Origin: Symsagittifera roscoffensis
Lineage: Eukaryota; Xenacoelomorpha; Acoela; Convolutidae
Assembly: GCF_963678635.1 (NCBI RefSeq)
Contig: NC_087066.1
Span: 46,239,225-46,303,224 of the forward strand
DNA length: 64,000 nucleotides
Reading direction: 5' to 3'
In this document: piece after piece, positions 51,301-61,200 of the stretch
Layout: each line of letters starts with the position of its first letter
Numbering within the stretch: position 1 is the stretch's first letter
Made by a program: the position numbers and the translations under genes
Notes under the pieces: generated by a model
The model's database searches: none
Told to the model about the DNA's origin: nothing
Seen by the model: only the letters and a program-made list of their open reading frames with translations

Positions 51301-54300
51301 GGTGGATTGTTAGAAAGAGAAGTGACCAGAGATGACCCCGAGTGGACAGCAGCAGTGGCATCGCTGACAGTCAGTGAGAAGGTGAAGATCATGCCGTCCA
51401 GACGACAACACGAAGAGAACGAGAGGGATTGTAGGACAATAGTTCAGCAACTAGTATCCTCAATACCCCAAGAGATTTTAACCAGTACTTCTTACGGACA
51501 GAAAGGACAGGAGAGCGGCAGGCAAAAGAAAAGTGTCACCTTTGTAGACCGGGATAAAGACGGTGAAGTTGTAAAACAAAATCTGCTGCAAGACTATTTG
51601 TCCGGGGAGAAGGATGAGGAGAAAAACCAGCGATCACAAGATCAACAACCGGGACAAGTGAATTGGTTCGGGGAGTCCGAGATAGACGAGAAAATTCCTG
51701 ATGAGAAACAGGACCTAGAGAACAAGGTTTTGTCCGGGGAGTTCAGATGGATGCGAAGGAAATACAGACATGATCTGGAGGAGCGTGCAGTCTCCAGCAC
51801 AACACCTTCGACGGATAATGATTCCCGAAACTCAGGAATGGATACCTATTCCGACAGGAATTCGACCTCGGGATCAGAACTGTCAGAACTAGCGATACAC
51901 ACGCTACTAGTGGAAACTCGGGCGAGAGACCTGGACAGAGAGGTGTACCAGGATCCGGACAGCGATCGCTACCTTATACCGAGCGAAAGTGTCTTTGACA
52001 ACGCAGCGGATGACTTAGAAACAATAGCAGTATCGAAACGTTCGATGAGCTTATTGCCACAGAAAGAGGCAGTCAGGACTGATCTTCAACCGTTTCAGCA
52101 AGAAACACAACCGTTGGCGAAGATTTGGTGTGTTAAGATGGAAGAAGACACACATCAGCCCAACGAGCTGAATAGTCAGATGAGGGTCATGAAGACGTAC
52201 TTGAAGGCGAGATACAGACTCTCGGACCTTCTAAGGGCGCAGAGAAATGATCGCATGACAAGCAACCTAAAAAGGTGGATAGAAAACGGTGCACCTGACA
52301 AAGGTGACCTAGAAGAAGACAGCTATAGGATCCTGAGACAATACTTCATGCAGAAGGAGGGGAGATTATATCTGAACAAGGACGGGATCGTGGCTTGCAG
52401 GAGAAGAGAAGAAGACAAGGTCTTATACAAATATAACGCGATAGTGTTGCCGCAACTCTATCAGACAGAACTATTATTCAGGTCGCATGATCAGATGGGC
52501 CATCAAGGGATCGACAAAGTGTATCAGAGGATCCTGAAGCGCTTTGAGTGGCCTGGAATGAAAAAGGCATGTGAGAAATGGGTAACAGCCTGCCTGTCAT
52601 GCCAACAGGTCAAGGATCCAAGGAAGTTGCGATTTCCTTTACAGTCGATTGAGTCGTCTGAATTCAACGAGGTGGTGCAGATAGATCACCAGAAGATATG
52701 CATGACAGACAGCGGTTACAACCAAGTCTTGGTCATGATAGATCACTTCACGAAGTATGCAGAGGCCGTGCCCTGCATAACTGCCTCGGCGGAAGAGACA
52801 TGCGACCACCTGATCAATACGTGGATAGCAAGACATGGTTGTCCAATGACGTTTCAATCGGACAATGGAACGGCTTTCGTAGGCGAGCTTACGAAAGAGC
52901 TTATGAGACGGTCACAAGTCGCTCAGTCTCACTCCACGACATACCATCCTCAGACGAATGGCTTAGTGGAAAGACAGAATAGGACGTTAGTGTCGATGCT
53001 GAGGGTATATTGTTCCAGGTACATGACCGATTGGGACAGATACCTTCCACAGGTGATGGGAGCTTATAATAGCACGCAACACTCCACCACTGGGGTCAGT
53101 CCACACATGATGCTGACGGGACACGAGAAGTCTTTACCCTTGACATTCTTCTACCCAGAGTATGAGGGGAAGAAAACATCTCCACAGGTTTACGTGAGGG
53201 ATGTGATCAGACGTCAACAGGAGTTGAACGATCTGTGTAGACGAAATACTCAGCAAGCACAGGCAAGGCAGAGGAAAAGATTCGACAAGAAAGCAGCTGG
53301 TGCAAAAGCTTACTCGGTGGGAGACTATGTATGGGTATTTCAGAACGTTATACCACCGAAAGGGACAAAGAAACTTCTAAAGAAATGGAGAGGACCCTTC
53401 ATGATTACGGAGGTGCACCAGGAGGGACGCTTTTATAGACTGAGTACTGGCCGAGCCGCCCACTACGAGAACATCAAGCCACACAATCCATCGACAGAAG
53501 ACTGGTGTATACCTGCAGACATGGAAGAAGGGGATTATCTAATGATCGATCCTGCTTGTGAGGTCAATGAAAAAGGCACCAGGGAGAAGAACGATGGAAA
53601 CGAAGTCGTAGAGGAAGGTACGGATACACCATTGGACCTGGATCCAAACGAACAGATCGAAGCGGACGATGAAACCTTACCCTACGCAGAGGAAGATTGG
53701 CAGGATCCCGAACAGACAGAGGTTCCCAAGAACTTCGAACCGGACCTTCCGTTCACGATGCAGACTCGTCAGAAGGACGGGACGAGACAAAGAAAGAAAT
53801 ACAATCCTTACGGTGACGACTTTGTAGTGGATAGGATAGATCTAAAGAAAATAGTGGAGGAAGTAGTGGGTTTAGAGGAAATAACCGTGTCACAAGACAT
53901 TGACATAGTCGATGATCACAACGATGAGTGGGTTGACGACTGGTCGAAACCCGAAGTAGAATTCGACGATGAGCAACAGCAGTCAAATGAACAAAACCTG
54001 ACGAACCTGCGCGTCTTAGAGTGGCTGAACGAAATGACATCAGACCCTAAAGAGACCAGCGTTACGATTCAAGACGTAGATCGCGAAAGCGCGAAATACA
54101 TTAAGACCGAACGAGATGATCCTTCCTGGGCTGCCCAGGAAGGACAACTTCTCATTCCAGCTTCTAACCTTGACTTAATACCCGGTATGCGATCGACGGG
54201 GACGCCGATGGATATTTTTGTCCGGGGAGTGGGGGTAGGACTTACCCACACTGAAAACTTGATAATAAAAAAATTAAGAATAGCAAGAGAAACAGGAGAC

Positions 54301-54840
54301 TTAGAAGCAGAAACAGGCGAAGAACCTAAGAAACCTGATACAGGTAGGGTAGTTGAGTCATATTTTAAGTTACCAAATGAATATTCTAGTAACATAATAC
54401 TAACAGACAGTGATTTCATACTCACAAACAGAACATGTGCGGTAGCAATCACCGCAGACATGAGTTTTAGGACGGCGCTAGCGGCAGATTTTAAGAGGGA
54501 ATATAAAAACGTGGAGTTCCTTTGGAAGCAAAGACCAGGGATAGGGGGCGTAGCAGCCTTACCTCCGGCGGTGTCGCAGATACCGGGAAAGTACTTGTGC
54601 TTCTTGGTAGCGAGGGCGACGGAGAAGCAGCACGTGGACCCAGAAAACCTAGTCTTGTCTTTGACGAGGCTGAGGGACTTCCTTGTGGAAATGGACGTGA
54701 AGGAGCTCTCGCTTCCAGTGTACGATCCAAATAGAGGAAGACTGCATCCTCGGGAATTGTACGCGCTTATACACGTGATATTCTCTGATACGAACATACA
54801 AGTATATCTACATAAGAAATATTATTTAAGTATAGGCTGA
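48346..54840 (+). CDS. pol: ORF2, Pol polyprotein with C-terminal macro-like domain
   Basis: 2,164 residues starting MHLDTYADYL, about 1,000 more than a typical Pol. Retropepsin at about 115-215 (GLLDTGAVVSVM). RT at about 480-680, with LRFCCDFRYLN, TTLDLGSAFWQV, PFGLCNATATFQR and YVDD at 609-612. RNase H at about 750-880 (VLDTDASVVAISGI; KYGAPKAEMFA; KHQNADSL). Linker of about 480 residues without clear motifs. Integrase: H2C2 (HDQMGHQGID...CLSC) from about 1382, catalytic D1447, D1506 and E1542 with 35 residues between the last two, then GPFMITEVHQEGRFYRLS. After an acidic spacer, residues about 2018-2164 form a macro domain resembling OARD1/TARG1. Full set of active-site residues in the retroviral enzymes; the copy looks functional. 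Directly follows Gag by the TGATG overlap. Confidence 0.96.
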   Translation: MHLDTYADYLRQMEPRTESRAVRALLTTGGPRMKKLHGRYLEVYGPYQVMLNVDGISIYTRTYVTKDDDQIGQIYLGEEELKVRRIGHDAMMEQDAVHIGYEADVTAHLLDTNGTKIGVTGLLDTGAVVSVMPIKTWERMGFTREDLIPTNLRLAAANRGAIYVAGRTPITVLHMGGRDLWMSFLVVENLDDADQFILGRDFVRNFDVMIDLNNGLIRIRNPDRKYVKRPINRIITDENKVPVSLDRKVKLQPGQAVVAIFRMRNLNSLSDSKQVCLVPNPNSQSSVILGRSFSVTRNGLCVSVLLNTLDTTVSIQRGKKLGYALPMRTDYEETQNLKKHNVKDCPYHANKDKILKRINELKSIHKLFSMKSETDDGLSSCSNFPERPSSYELDADKPVLPEIEHLKGKIGEGDFEKLRDLLNRNAEVFSKHKADIGCCNFVEHEIELEEGAVPHREGARRMTPHKSEACRAEIEMLLEYDMIEPSKSPWACGVVMAKKKGGQLRFCCDFRYLNAVTIKDAYPIPRIDESLSKLGDAKFFTTLDLGSAFWQVPLRKKDREKTGFACELGLYQWKRMPFGLCNATATFQRLMAQALTGVTKKYGNLLMCYVDDVVIATPTLEDHIDRLDEVFGCMKRAGLKCKPSKCEILRDSIKYLGRMVDRHGVRPDPEAVEAVLTWKAPRTDTQLMSFLGFANYYREFIKGYADKVYPMQKLMRNKGKKFEWNDEAQVAFENIKRELCEAPVLGMPTEKGMYVLDTDASVVAISGILHQEQEWNGRTVLRPIAYGSKVLSDTEMKYGAPKAEMFAVVTFVEKYRAYLGSAPFKLRVDNRALSWLKTYSMDQSYIGRWIVRLDGYHMIIEHRMRDKHQNADSLSKKTEFYERLEQKQANQAEVKEGFSFLDKETYEALPLTRWLDKSGHPIPGHPELPVEKAAEIKIPTKEDPVPLDLLLRSNLVQQELSRMNINSLSLLDKTVQVTPQVMRMLGGLLEREVTRDDPEWTAAVASLTVSEKVKIMPSRRQHEENERDCRTIVQQLVSSIPQEILTSTSYGQKGQESGRQKKSVTFVDRDKDGEVVKQNLLQDYLSGEKDEEKNQRSQDQQPGQVNWFGESEIDEKIPDEKQDLENKVLSGEFRWMRRKYRHDLEERAVSSTTPSTDNDSRNSGMDTYSDRNSTSGSELSELAIHTLLVETRARDLDREVYQDPDSDRYLIPSESVFDNAADDLETIAVSKRSMSLLPQKEAVRTDLQPFQQETQPLAKIWCVKMEEDTHQPNELNSQMRVMKTYLKARYRLSDLLRAQRNDRMTSNLKRWIENGAPDKGDLEEDSYRILRQYFMQKEGRLYLNKDGIVACRRREEDKVLYKYNAIVLPQLYQTELLFRSHDQMGHQGIDKVYQRILKRFEWPGMKKACEKWVTACLSCQQVKDPRKLRFPLQSIESSEFNEVVQIDHQKICMTDSGYNQVLVMIDHFTKYAEAVPCITASAEETCDHLINTWIARHGCPMTFQSDNGTAFVGELTKELMRRSQVAQSHSTTYHPQTNGLVERQNRTLVSMLRVYCSRYMTDWDRYLPQVMGAYNSTQHSTTGVSPHMMLTGHEKSLPLTFFYPEYEGKKTSPQVYVRDVIRRQQELNDLCRRNTQQAQARQRKRFDKKAAGAKAYSVGDYVWVFQNVIPPKGTKKLLKKWRGPFMITEVHQEGRFYRLSTGRAAHYENIKPHNPSTEDWCIPADMEEGDYLMIDPACEVNEKGTREKNDGNEVVEEGTDTPLDLDPNEQIEADDETLPYAEEDWQDPEQTEVPKNFEPDLPFTMQTRQKDGTRQRKKYNPYGDDFVVDRIDLKKIVEEVVGLEEITVSQDIDIVDDHNDEWVDDWSKPEVEFDDEQQQSNEQNLTNLRVLEWLNEMTSDPKETSVTIQDVDRESAKYIKTERDDPSWAAQEGQLLIPASNLDLIPGMRSTGTPMDIFVRGVGVGLTHTENLIIKKLRIARETGDLEAETGEEPKKPDTGRVVESYFKLPNEYSSNIILTDSDFILTNRTCAVAITADMSFRTALAADFKREYKNVEFLWKQRPGIGGVAALPPAVSQIPGKYLCFLVARATEKQHVDPENLVLSLTRLRDFLVEMDVKELSLPVYDPNRGRLHPRELYALIHVIFSDTNIQVYLHKKYYLSIG

Positions 54841-55238
54841 GTGATGTGCGAAAGAGTGTTAGGCCAAAGACCAAGTTGCATGTAATATGTGATGTGTGTT
54901 ATGTTATGTTATGTTATGTGTTAGGTTATTAAGATCATGGGTAAGTAAGCGTTAGTGACCATGAACAACTAAATGACGATCTTGGGAATAGATCCAAAGT
55001 TTGGACTGTCCAATCTTAGGTCGAATTCCAAAATTTTAGAAACCAATTGATTTTAATAAATTTTAGGATAAATATCTTTTTATCTGAACTGTTTTAAGCA
55101 GATTTTAACGATATAAATTAAGGTGAAACTGACAGGTGTGACAGTCGTGATTCCTTTTCTAGATCCTGATTGATCATTTAATTGCTCATTTGAGTCAAAA
55201 CTTGAAATCGAAATCAAGTCAAACTTGGAAAGAACAGT
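54841..55238 (+). other. Pol-ORF3 spacer with a TTATG repeat and a possible splice acceptor
   Basis: No reading frame. A TTATG-type microsatellite lies at about 54898-54922. A pyrimidine run ending in AG (TTCCTTTTCTAG, AG at 55161-55162) lies 77 bases before the ORF3 ATG; it would suit a subgenomic mRNA for ORF3. The splice role is inferred. Confidence 0.6.
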
Positions 55239-58200
55239 ATGGACAATTTCAACCTGGATGAATTGATGGACCTGGCAGAGGCAGATGTAGGACCGATGGT
55301 AGATGCGATCTATCGTCGGCTGATCGAACGAGACTTCGCTCTGGAGGACCCAGAGGTGGTCATGTTGCTGACCGCCCTGATTAACATCTTGGGGCACGAC
55401 AACCGTGGGGACCGCCCCACGGAAGTCCTGTTGATGGCAGCATATGGAGAAAGAGGAGTACTAGACCGCCCGAACATGAGAGTGATGAGGTGGAGAAACG
55501 GGGCTCTCTCAGGGAGTGACTTGGCGAATGAGCCTGGATTGGGAAGTTCTAGGACATACCAACCAGGTGAGATGCCAATGCCCTCTAAGCCTAAACCTGG
55601 GCTGACGAGAATGCATCGGGAGATGAACAGCGAGGCGACCTCGTCTGGTTCACCACTGAGAGCAGCTGTGCCACCAAAAGGGGCGAAAGTAACACAGAAG
55701 GTTCAGACGAACCAAACCATACAAGATCTGGACGAGATGAACGATCAGCTGAGAAGTACGAAGAAGGAGTTAGACGATATGACGAAGACCATGCTGGCGA
55801 TGGAGGAAGACCGGGACATGTGGAGAAAGTTGTTTGAAGACTGCAACAAAAAGCAGGGTCAAGAGATCGAACGCTTAAGGCAGGAATACAAAGAGCGATC
55901 GGAGCAGGTGGCGTTGACAACGGCCGTGGAGAAAGTAATACCTGCAAGGGATATTCCTCGTGGGCAGTCCCCGATGGAGCTCTTGACGCCTCGAGAAATG
56001 AGTCAAACAACGGAGACACGACCTCCAGTGGAGACAAATCGAGTAACGATCCCGGATCCTAGCGACACCTTGGGTGACCCCGTCGTAGAACAGACAGTGA
56101 GAAAACTGATAGAGACAGCTGGACGATTGGTCGCTAACAAGAATGCACCAGGTTCCGGGGTGACTGCACCCTATGGAACGATTGACGATACGGACAGAGT
56201 ACAACTCTCCCAGACAGTAATCAGACAAGGGATGAGTAACGTGACACCACTCATGGGGAACTCGAGGATCCCAGAGAGGAAAGTAAGGAAGATGCCAGCG
56301 AAGAAAGTGTCTCGTGTAATAGATGTGCAGAAGAATAATCAATTGAAGTATAATTTCACGGGAGTTCCGGAGACAGATCCGAGGGCCTGCTTCAATCGAG
56401 CTACCTGGAGCCCGGCTGTGAACCTGCAGCAACCACCACTCGGGACATCTCACCTGATATTGGGAGACAGCTTAGTCAGAGTGCTGTCGAATTTGAGGAC
56501 CTCATGGGTCACCACGGTGATGGCCTTTGGAGGCGCGACGATTGCCCAATTATATCGCATGGTGGAGCTGATGAATCCAGGGAAGATACCCAATGTGATG
56601 ATCTTAGTTGGGACGAATGATATCTCCAGAGGATCAGATGAGCAGGAAGCACTGTGGGAATCAATGATGGTGTGTTTGTTTACTACCCTCTGGCAGAAAT
56701 TCAATTGCGCGGTACTGACCGTTTGCACTGTGCCAATGAATACGAGAAGCCTGACAGCATCAGGAAGAAGGCACAACGAGGGAGTCATGAGATGGAACAA
56801 CATCTTGAGAAACCTAGCAAATCGAAATGCCGGAAGAATGATCCTCATGGACATTGAACATGAATTGAGAGCCATTGATCAAGCCAGATTGACCACAGAT
56901 GGCATCCACTTCGACAGTGTCGAAGGACAAGCTTGGTTGAATCGAGTCTTCCAAGAACGGTTGGATGAGCTGGAAGCAGAACTCTTTGACACAGGAGTGC
57001 TGAAGGAAGAAGGAACGGTGAGTGATACGGTGATCACCACCTTTGTGCCTCCTAACCTGGAAACACGCTTGGGTACGGTCCCAGCCGTCACAAATTACCG
57101 GCAACAAAGCTCCGGTGAATCAGGTCGAAGAACAGACGTACAGGATCGGTTGGGAGAAGCACCGATGAGGAGGACAATTCATCCTAGGAGAAGGATAGGA
57201 CCTGTCAACCAACCAATCGAAGAAGTAGCAGGCACATCTAGATCGGACACTAGATCGGAGACGACGAGTACCAGTCGAGAGGAGAGACCGAGCAGAGGCT
57301 CATTGATGTGGTCGCGATCCATACCGTCTCCTTGGCATATATACAAAGACGAACTAATGAAGCTGGACCTACAGAGAGTGAGCTTCATCGAAGATGCAAG
57401 GAGGATGCTGAATGGAGCGACGCTATCCGTCAGCAGATTGTACTCGATAACCGGCGTAGACTGGTTGATAGCCGCTAGCATAAATTTCAGTTCCACGACG
57501 GCCTTGAGATTTGCCGACTTGGAGGGACTGCCCTCCAACAACACAATGGGACCTGTGAATGCAAGACCGTTGCAAGATGTGAGATTGAACCATGATGAGA
57601 GGAATCGTGAAGAAAGACCAGGAAGATTCCTGACGGTGAGAGCGCCGATTGGACAACATGTGAAGATATTTAGGCAACTGACGACACCACCTGGTCATGT
57701 GAAGGAGAGGGTGTACCCAAAACTAGTGAACCAAGATGGTGAAGCCCAGAGATATGGCGGATTGACAGCGATAAAGAAAGATGAGACCATCTTCGCCGCC
57801 TACGACAAAGCAGAGATGAGAAAGACCAAAATCATGGTAGTAGCGAATTCAGAGTTCGTGTACACCTCTAAGTCTTTGTTTTGGCCGGACGTCATAATGC
57901 TGGCCGCAGTTGACCTAGACCTATTGCAATCAGTGTCATTGGCTATAGGGGTACAAAGGCAGACAGAAATGAACCCGATAACGATTGTGTTTGCTGGCAT
58001 CAATGACCATCTACATAGTAGAGGTTTTCTGAGCAGGCTCAGAGATCCTGCAACAGCAGAAAACGCAGTATGGCCAGCGATTAAAGACATCCTGGAGTCG
58101 ATGGGTGAGGTGGTGGACGCGAAGAAGGAGGGATCATTCAATAAAGTGACGTTGAGAGTAGTATTTGCGTTGTCTCCGGGATATGCACATCTCCCGGATG

Positions 58201-61200
58201 GACTGAAATTTGTGTATGCAATGGTAGCCTTACTTTCGGAGGGAAAATATGATGTGATCATATCAGCCCCGAATCGCATGATAGAAATGGAGAACCTGAG
58301 GCCACTTAAGGCTGAACTGCCTGCAGTATGGTCAGATATCTCAAACGCGATGAGAGGGTTCAAGGACCACGCGCTACACATGTTGGTGTTGGACGAAGTG
58401 CTGGGGTTGGAACTGTCCAACTTCAGTCGGCAACTCAAACTGAAACCAGGAATAGATGACGACCATCGAGTAATCACGGCAATGTCCAACGACTTGTGGT
58501 TCCGAGCAATGGAAGTGGCGAGTGAAGACACGAGAAGAAAGAATTCACTGGAGACGAGAGCTCATCTGGAAGCGATGGTGCTGAGAACCAAGCCGGAAGC
58601 AAACCAGTGGCTACACCTGAATCCTAGAGTAGCGGCATTGGGTGCAGATGCTTTTCAGCAAGGCCCAGTAATGATCACTAAGATGCCCGCCTACTTGTTG
58701 AAGGAGGTGAACCTGGCGGAAAATGCCGGAGAAAAGACAGCTGAGTTCGTGAACAGAATGTGTCAGATTACTCTGGAAACCTTCTGGACCCAGGAAGTGA
58801 AGGGACAGGAGGGATTTGAAAGGACAGACAGCATGCTGGAAGGGTTGGGAGCCGGATGGACCGCGTCCTTCTTGGCAAAAGTTTACCCGAAAGTCTCGCA
58901 CTATTTGATAAAGGAATTCCTCCAAGCAGTAGTGAAAGTATCGATAGTGGAATTAATAGCCTTGTTCGTGACGTTCGGAGCGGAGAGTTTCGTAAAAGGA
59001 CCGGCGATACTGCTTACGGATGGAATACAGAACCTGCGACTAGATGGACTTCTGACATTGATCGCAATAACCCACGGAAACTTGGGAGGACTGATGAAAC
59101 TGGCACGTTGTCCAGAGCAGATGAAAGAGAGAGTGAGGAATCTGGATATGAAGAAATCCACGGACTCGTGGAACAAAATAAGAGGCCTGAGACACACTCT
59201 TATCCAGTATCTCTTGCAGCAAAATCGCTTTGGAACTGGAGAAGACGAGACAATTGAAAGAGAGGAAGATGTTAGACGACATGTTGGAGGCATGCCGCTA
59301 TTAACAGATTTGAGCTTAGCTATGAGAATCGATCCCTTGGCGCTGATCAGAGGAGTCACGGAGTTCGTGACAGTGATCTATGGACCAGCAGTCACCTTTG
59401 CGTTCCCTGACGTTAAAGTGGAAGCATATAGGAGGTCGGTGCTGCACCTGAACCTCATATCGGCAGTGGACGGTAGTACACTGAACTGGTGCGAGCAGCA
59501 CGCATTGCGAGAGCTCATGAGTGAAGATCTGTTATTTGCGAAAATATCGGAGCCAGAGATGACAGTCATCAATTTTGACGATCACTTCTGTGACCGCATG
59601 GGAGAAGTAGAAAGAGGGCACATCGAGGTGTTTCCAAAGCTTTGGAATCTGAGGCCCTATGATAAAACGAATGGTGAAATGACCAGAGTGCCTCGTCTCA
59701 CAGCAGCCTATCACAAAGTGAGAGAAGAGGCGAAGGACTGGGGCGATTACAAGAAGCTACCGGAGGCAGTCCCTGAATTCCCTCTGATAAGAAGGATGCT
59801 GCTCGGAGCAGTCTCCGTAGTACAAACTCCTAGATTGAAAGCATTCGAAACCAATGAAAGGAGAGTAGGGAATTTCATGGGAACGATGGATCCATACTTC
59901 GTAGGGAGAAATGCCGCCGTGTTACAATACACACGATTTGCATACACGGATCAAGCGACGAGAAGGCGAATAAGCAACGCCGCTACTCCCAAGCCTGGAA
60001 GATTTGATGAGGAATGGAAAGGACTAGGCTTAGCTCCGATGAGAATGAGAGGCAGGACAGAATTGCCTGAAGCCTCATTGATCCTGACCAGTGTGAGGAA
60101 GGAGATGAAAGTTGGAGGAGTATTGCAGACGAGAACTTTCCTAGCACCCTTCGGCTGCGAAGAAATCAAAGTGGTCCATGGAGAAGAGGAAGATGAATCG
60201 GCCGGTACATTGCTCATACCGAGATTCCATGAAGAAGCCGACAATGACGAACAAGGACCATCGAACTCGAGTAAGGATAAGTCAGAAGGAGATGACGGAC
60301 AGGGTGGAAGCCGTCGGACTGAAGAACCCATGCAACAAGATCAAGCTGGTGGGGAAGACGACAGGGCATCGACAGGAGGAACATCCAGCCTGGATTTCAA
60401 TATCTTCAGTGATCTTGAGAATAATGCAGACACGTTGGAAACGACTGAGCCAGCGGATGAAGGCATCTCGACACTGGAACCTCCGTCAGCCTTTGAGGAA
60501 ATGAAACGGAATTTGCCGGAGAGCAGCTCTCCTGGCAATTCAAGAAATAACGACCAGAGAATCCTCATGGAATCACCTCGGAGGAGAAGAATAGAGGCCT
60601 CAGCCAGAGTACCTTTCTTGGGAACGCTGCCCGAAGAAGAATGGGAAGTACATCACCGAGATCACGAGAGTAGGACGGGATGTAAGCTGGACAGAGTGGC
60701 GTTCATGGAAGAGGTCTGGACTGTGGTTCAGAGCTATGGGACCCAATCCATTCTCAAAACAGGTCTCAATCAACCCTTGATGAGAGAAGTACTTGACAAG
60801 CTTGATGAGTGTGAAGGAAGACCGAGTGAGTTATTGATCGACTCAGCTACTGATGAGAGTGAAGCGAATTCTCCCATCAAGATGACACCGCAGGACGATG
60901 GAGAGGTGGTGTACCTGTCAAGGACCAGGAGAGGAACGATGCGATCGAAAATGGTGATTGATAAAATCAATGCGATGAAAATGAAGTTAGGCAGCAGAGT
61001 GATGCCGAGGAGAATTGGAAAGACGAAAGTGGATTCAGAGATATCGATGAAAGCTGGTAACTCAGCGAAAAGGAAGCGAGTCGAAGAAGTCACGGATTTG
61101 GGGCAAGGTGATTATCAATTGTCTGGCACAGATAGAATATTAACCGATATAGCAATGGTGCCACCCATTCTCATGGCGGGAATAAAGTCAACCGGTTATA

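Noticed and set aside
54069-54797. A minus-strand frame of 242 residues opposite the end of Pol
   Set aside because: The plus-strand frame is a continuous Pol with a macro-like domain; the antisense frame has no recognisable content and arises from codon bias.
57800-58531. A minus-strand frame of 243 residues opposite ORF3
   Set aside because: Antisense shadow of the ORF3 second SGNH-like region.
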